Assembly: GCA_024691305.1 (NCBI GenBank)
Contig: JAILNS010000033.1
Location: 1 to 64,000 of the forward strand
DNA: 64,000 nt
Reading direction: 5' to 3'
DNA from: Lachnospiraceae bacterium
Lineage (GTDB): Bacteria > Bacillota > Clostridia > Lachnospirales > Lachnospiraceae
The notes beneath the pieces were generated by a model. The model saw nothing but the letters and a program-made list of their open reading frames with translations, was not told the origin of the DNA and ran no database searches. Every line of letters starts with the position of its first letter. Within the stretch, counting starts at the first letter, position 1. The position numbers and the translations under genes were made by a program. Positions 63,941-64,000 of this stretch are shown here, in pieces.

Positions 63941-64000
63941 ATGTTTGAAAATCTGTTAAACAAAAATACACAGGATAATGTATCGTATCTCCCCGCAGTA
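63941..64000 (+). CDS. Start of a further gene, possibly lon (3' end outside window)
   Basis: ATG 63941 opens a frame of 20 codons to the window edge: MFENLLNKNTQDNVSYLPAV. Lon proteases often follow clpX in Firmicutes, and their N-termini have a short lead before a Leu-Pro-hydrophobic stretch like this one. The 60 bases seen are too few to be sure. Confidence 0.45.
   Translation, partial: MFENLLNKNTQDNVSYLPAV

Overview
The window looks like a chromosomal segment of a motile anaerobic Firmicute of the Lachnospiraceae (Butyrivibrio / Pseudobutyrivibrio-like). This rests on flagellin genes, meso-DAP synthesis by DapL, GatCAB together with GlnRS, tig-clpP-clpX order, Clostridia-restricted families (DUF6062, DUF4037/DUF4125), an extracellular galactanase lipoprotein and two c-di-GMP enzymes. 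No tRNA, rRNA, CRISPR array or recognisable transposase was found. The species is inferred from gene content, not from a marker gene.

Region 1 (1-15.3 kb) is a flagellar glycan island. It lies between the C-terminus of one flagellin (window start) and a second flagellin at 13.3 kb. The second flagellin has a sigma-28-type promoter and a good RBS but an in-frame TAA at codon 29. Between them are a radical SAM protein, a GT2 glycosyltransferase, two LicD-fold phosphotransferases (one fused to a CDP-glycerol-transferase-like C-terminus), a DUF6492 protein, a 5'-truncated LuxC-type acyl-CoA reductase relic, a HAD protein, a CDP-polyol operon (pentose-phosphate epimerase, TarI-like cytidylyltransferase, TarJ-like dehydrogenase) and a CgeB-like glycosyltransferase. 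A PseF-like pseudaminate cytidylyltransferase follows. Together they suggest a flagellar or cell-surface glycan carrying polyol phosphate and pseudaminic acid.

Region 2 (15.3-24 kb) is housekeeping: dapF, a small gene broken by one extra T, dapL, then aspS-gatC-gatA-gatB. The last cluster fits the indirect route to Asn-tRNA. Both gaps inside gatCAB hold long hairpin repeats.

Region 3 (24-34 kb) carries guaB, a PocR-GAF-PAS-GGDEF-EAL protein, a PurO-type IMP cyclohydrolase, a stand-alone AICAR transformylase, glnS and a DUF2225 protein. This puts IMP and GTP synthesis next to c-di-GMP turnover.

Region 4 (34-41 kb) is accessory: a TetR/YtxH-like pair, DUF6062, two identical 133-bp hairpin repeats flanking a shrunken CdiA_C-like nuclease ORF, a cytoplasmic GH13 amylase, a lipoprotein with internal repeats, and a diguanylate cyclase fused to a NUDIX hydrolase.

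Region 5 (41-64 kb) contains holA, a second CgeB-like glycosyltransferase, an esterase, glf, a ferredoxin-type aldo/keto reductase, a GH53 galactanase lipoprotein, a complete ECF transporter (S, fused ATPases, T), a metF / MetH-activation / metH operon with a split methionine synthase, a HAD-IIA phosphatase, a TPR-DUF4037-DUF4125 fusion, a CYTH protein, tig-clpP-clpX and the start of a possible lon.

The strongest candidates for something undescribed are the family of hairpin repeats whose stems change while pairing is kept, the GGDEF-NUDIX fusion, and the LicD plus CDP-polyol flagellar island.
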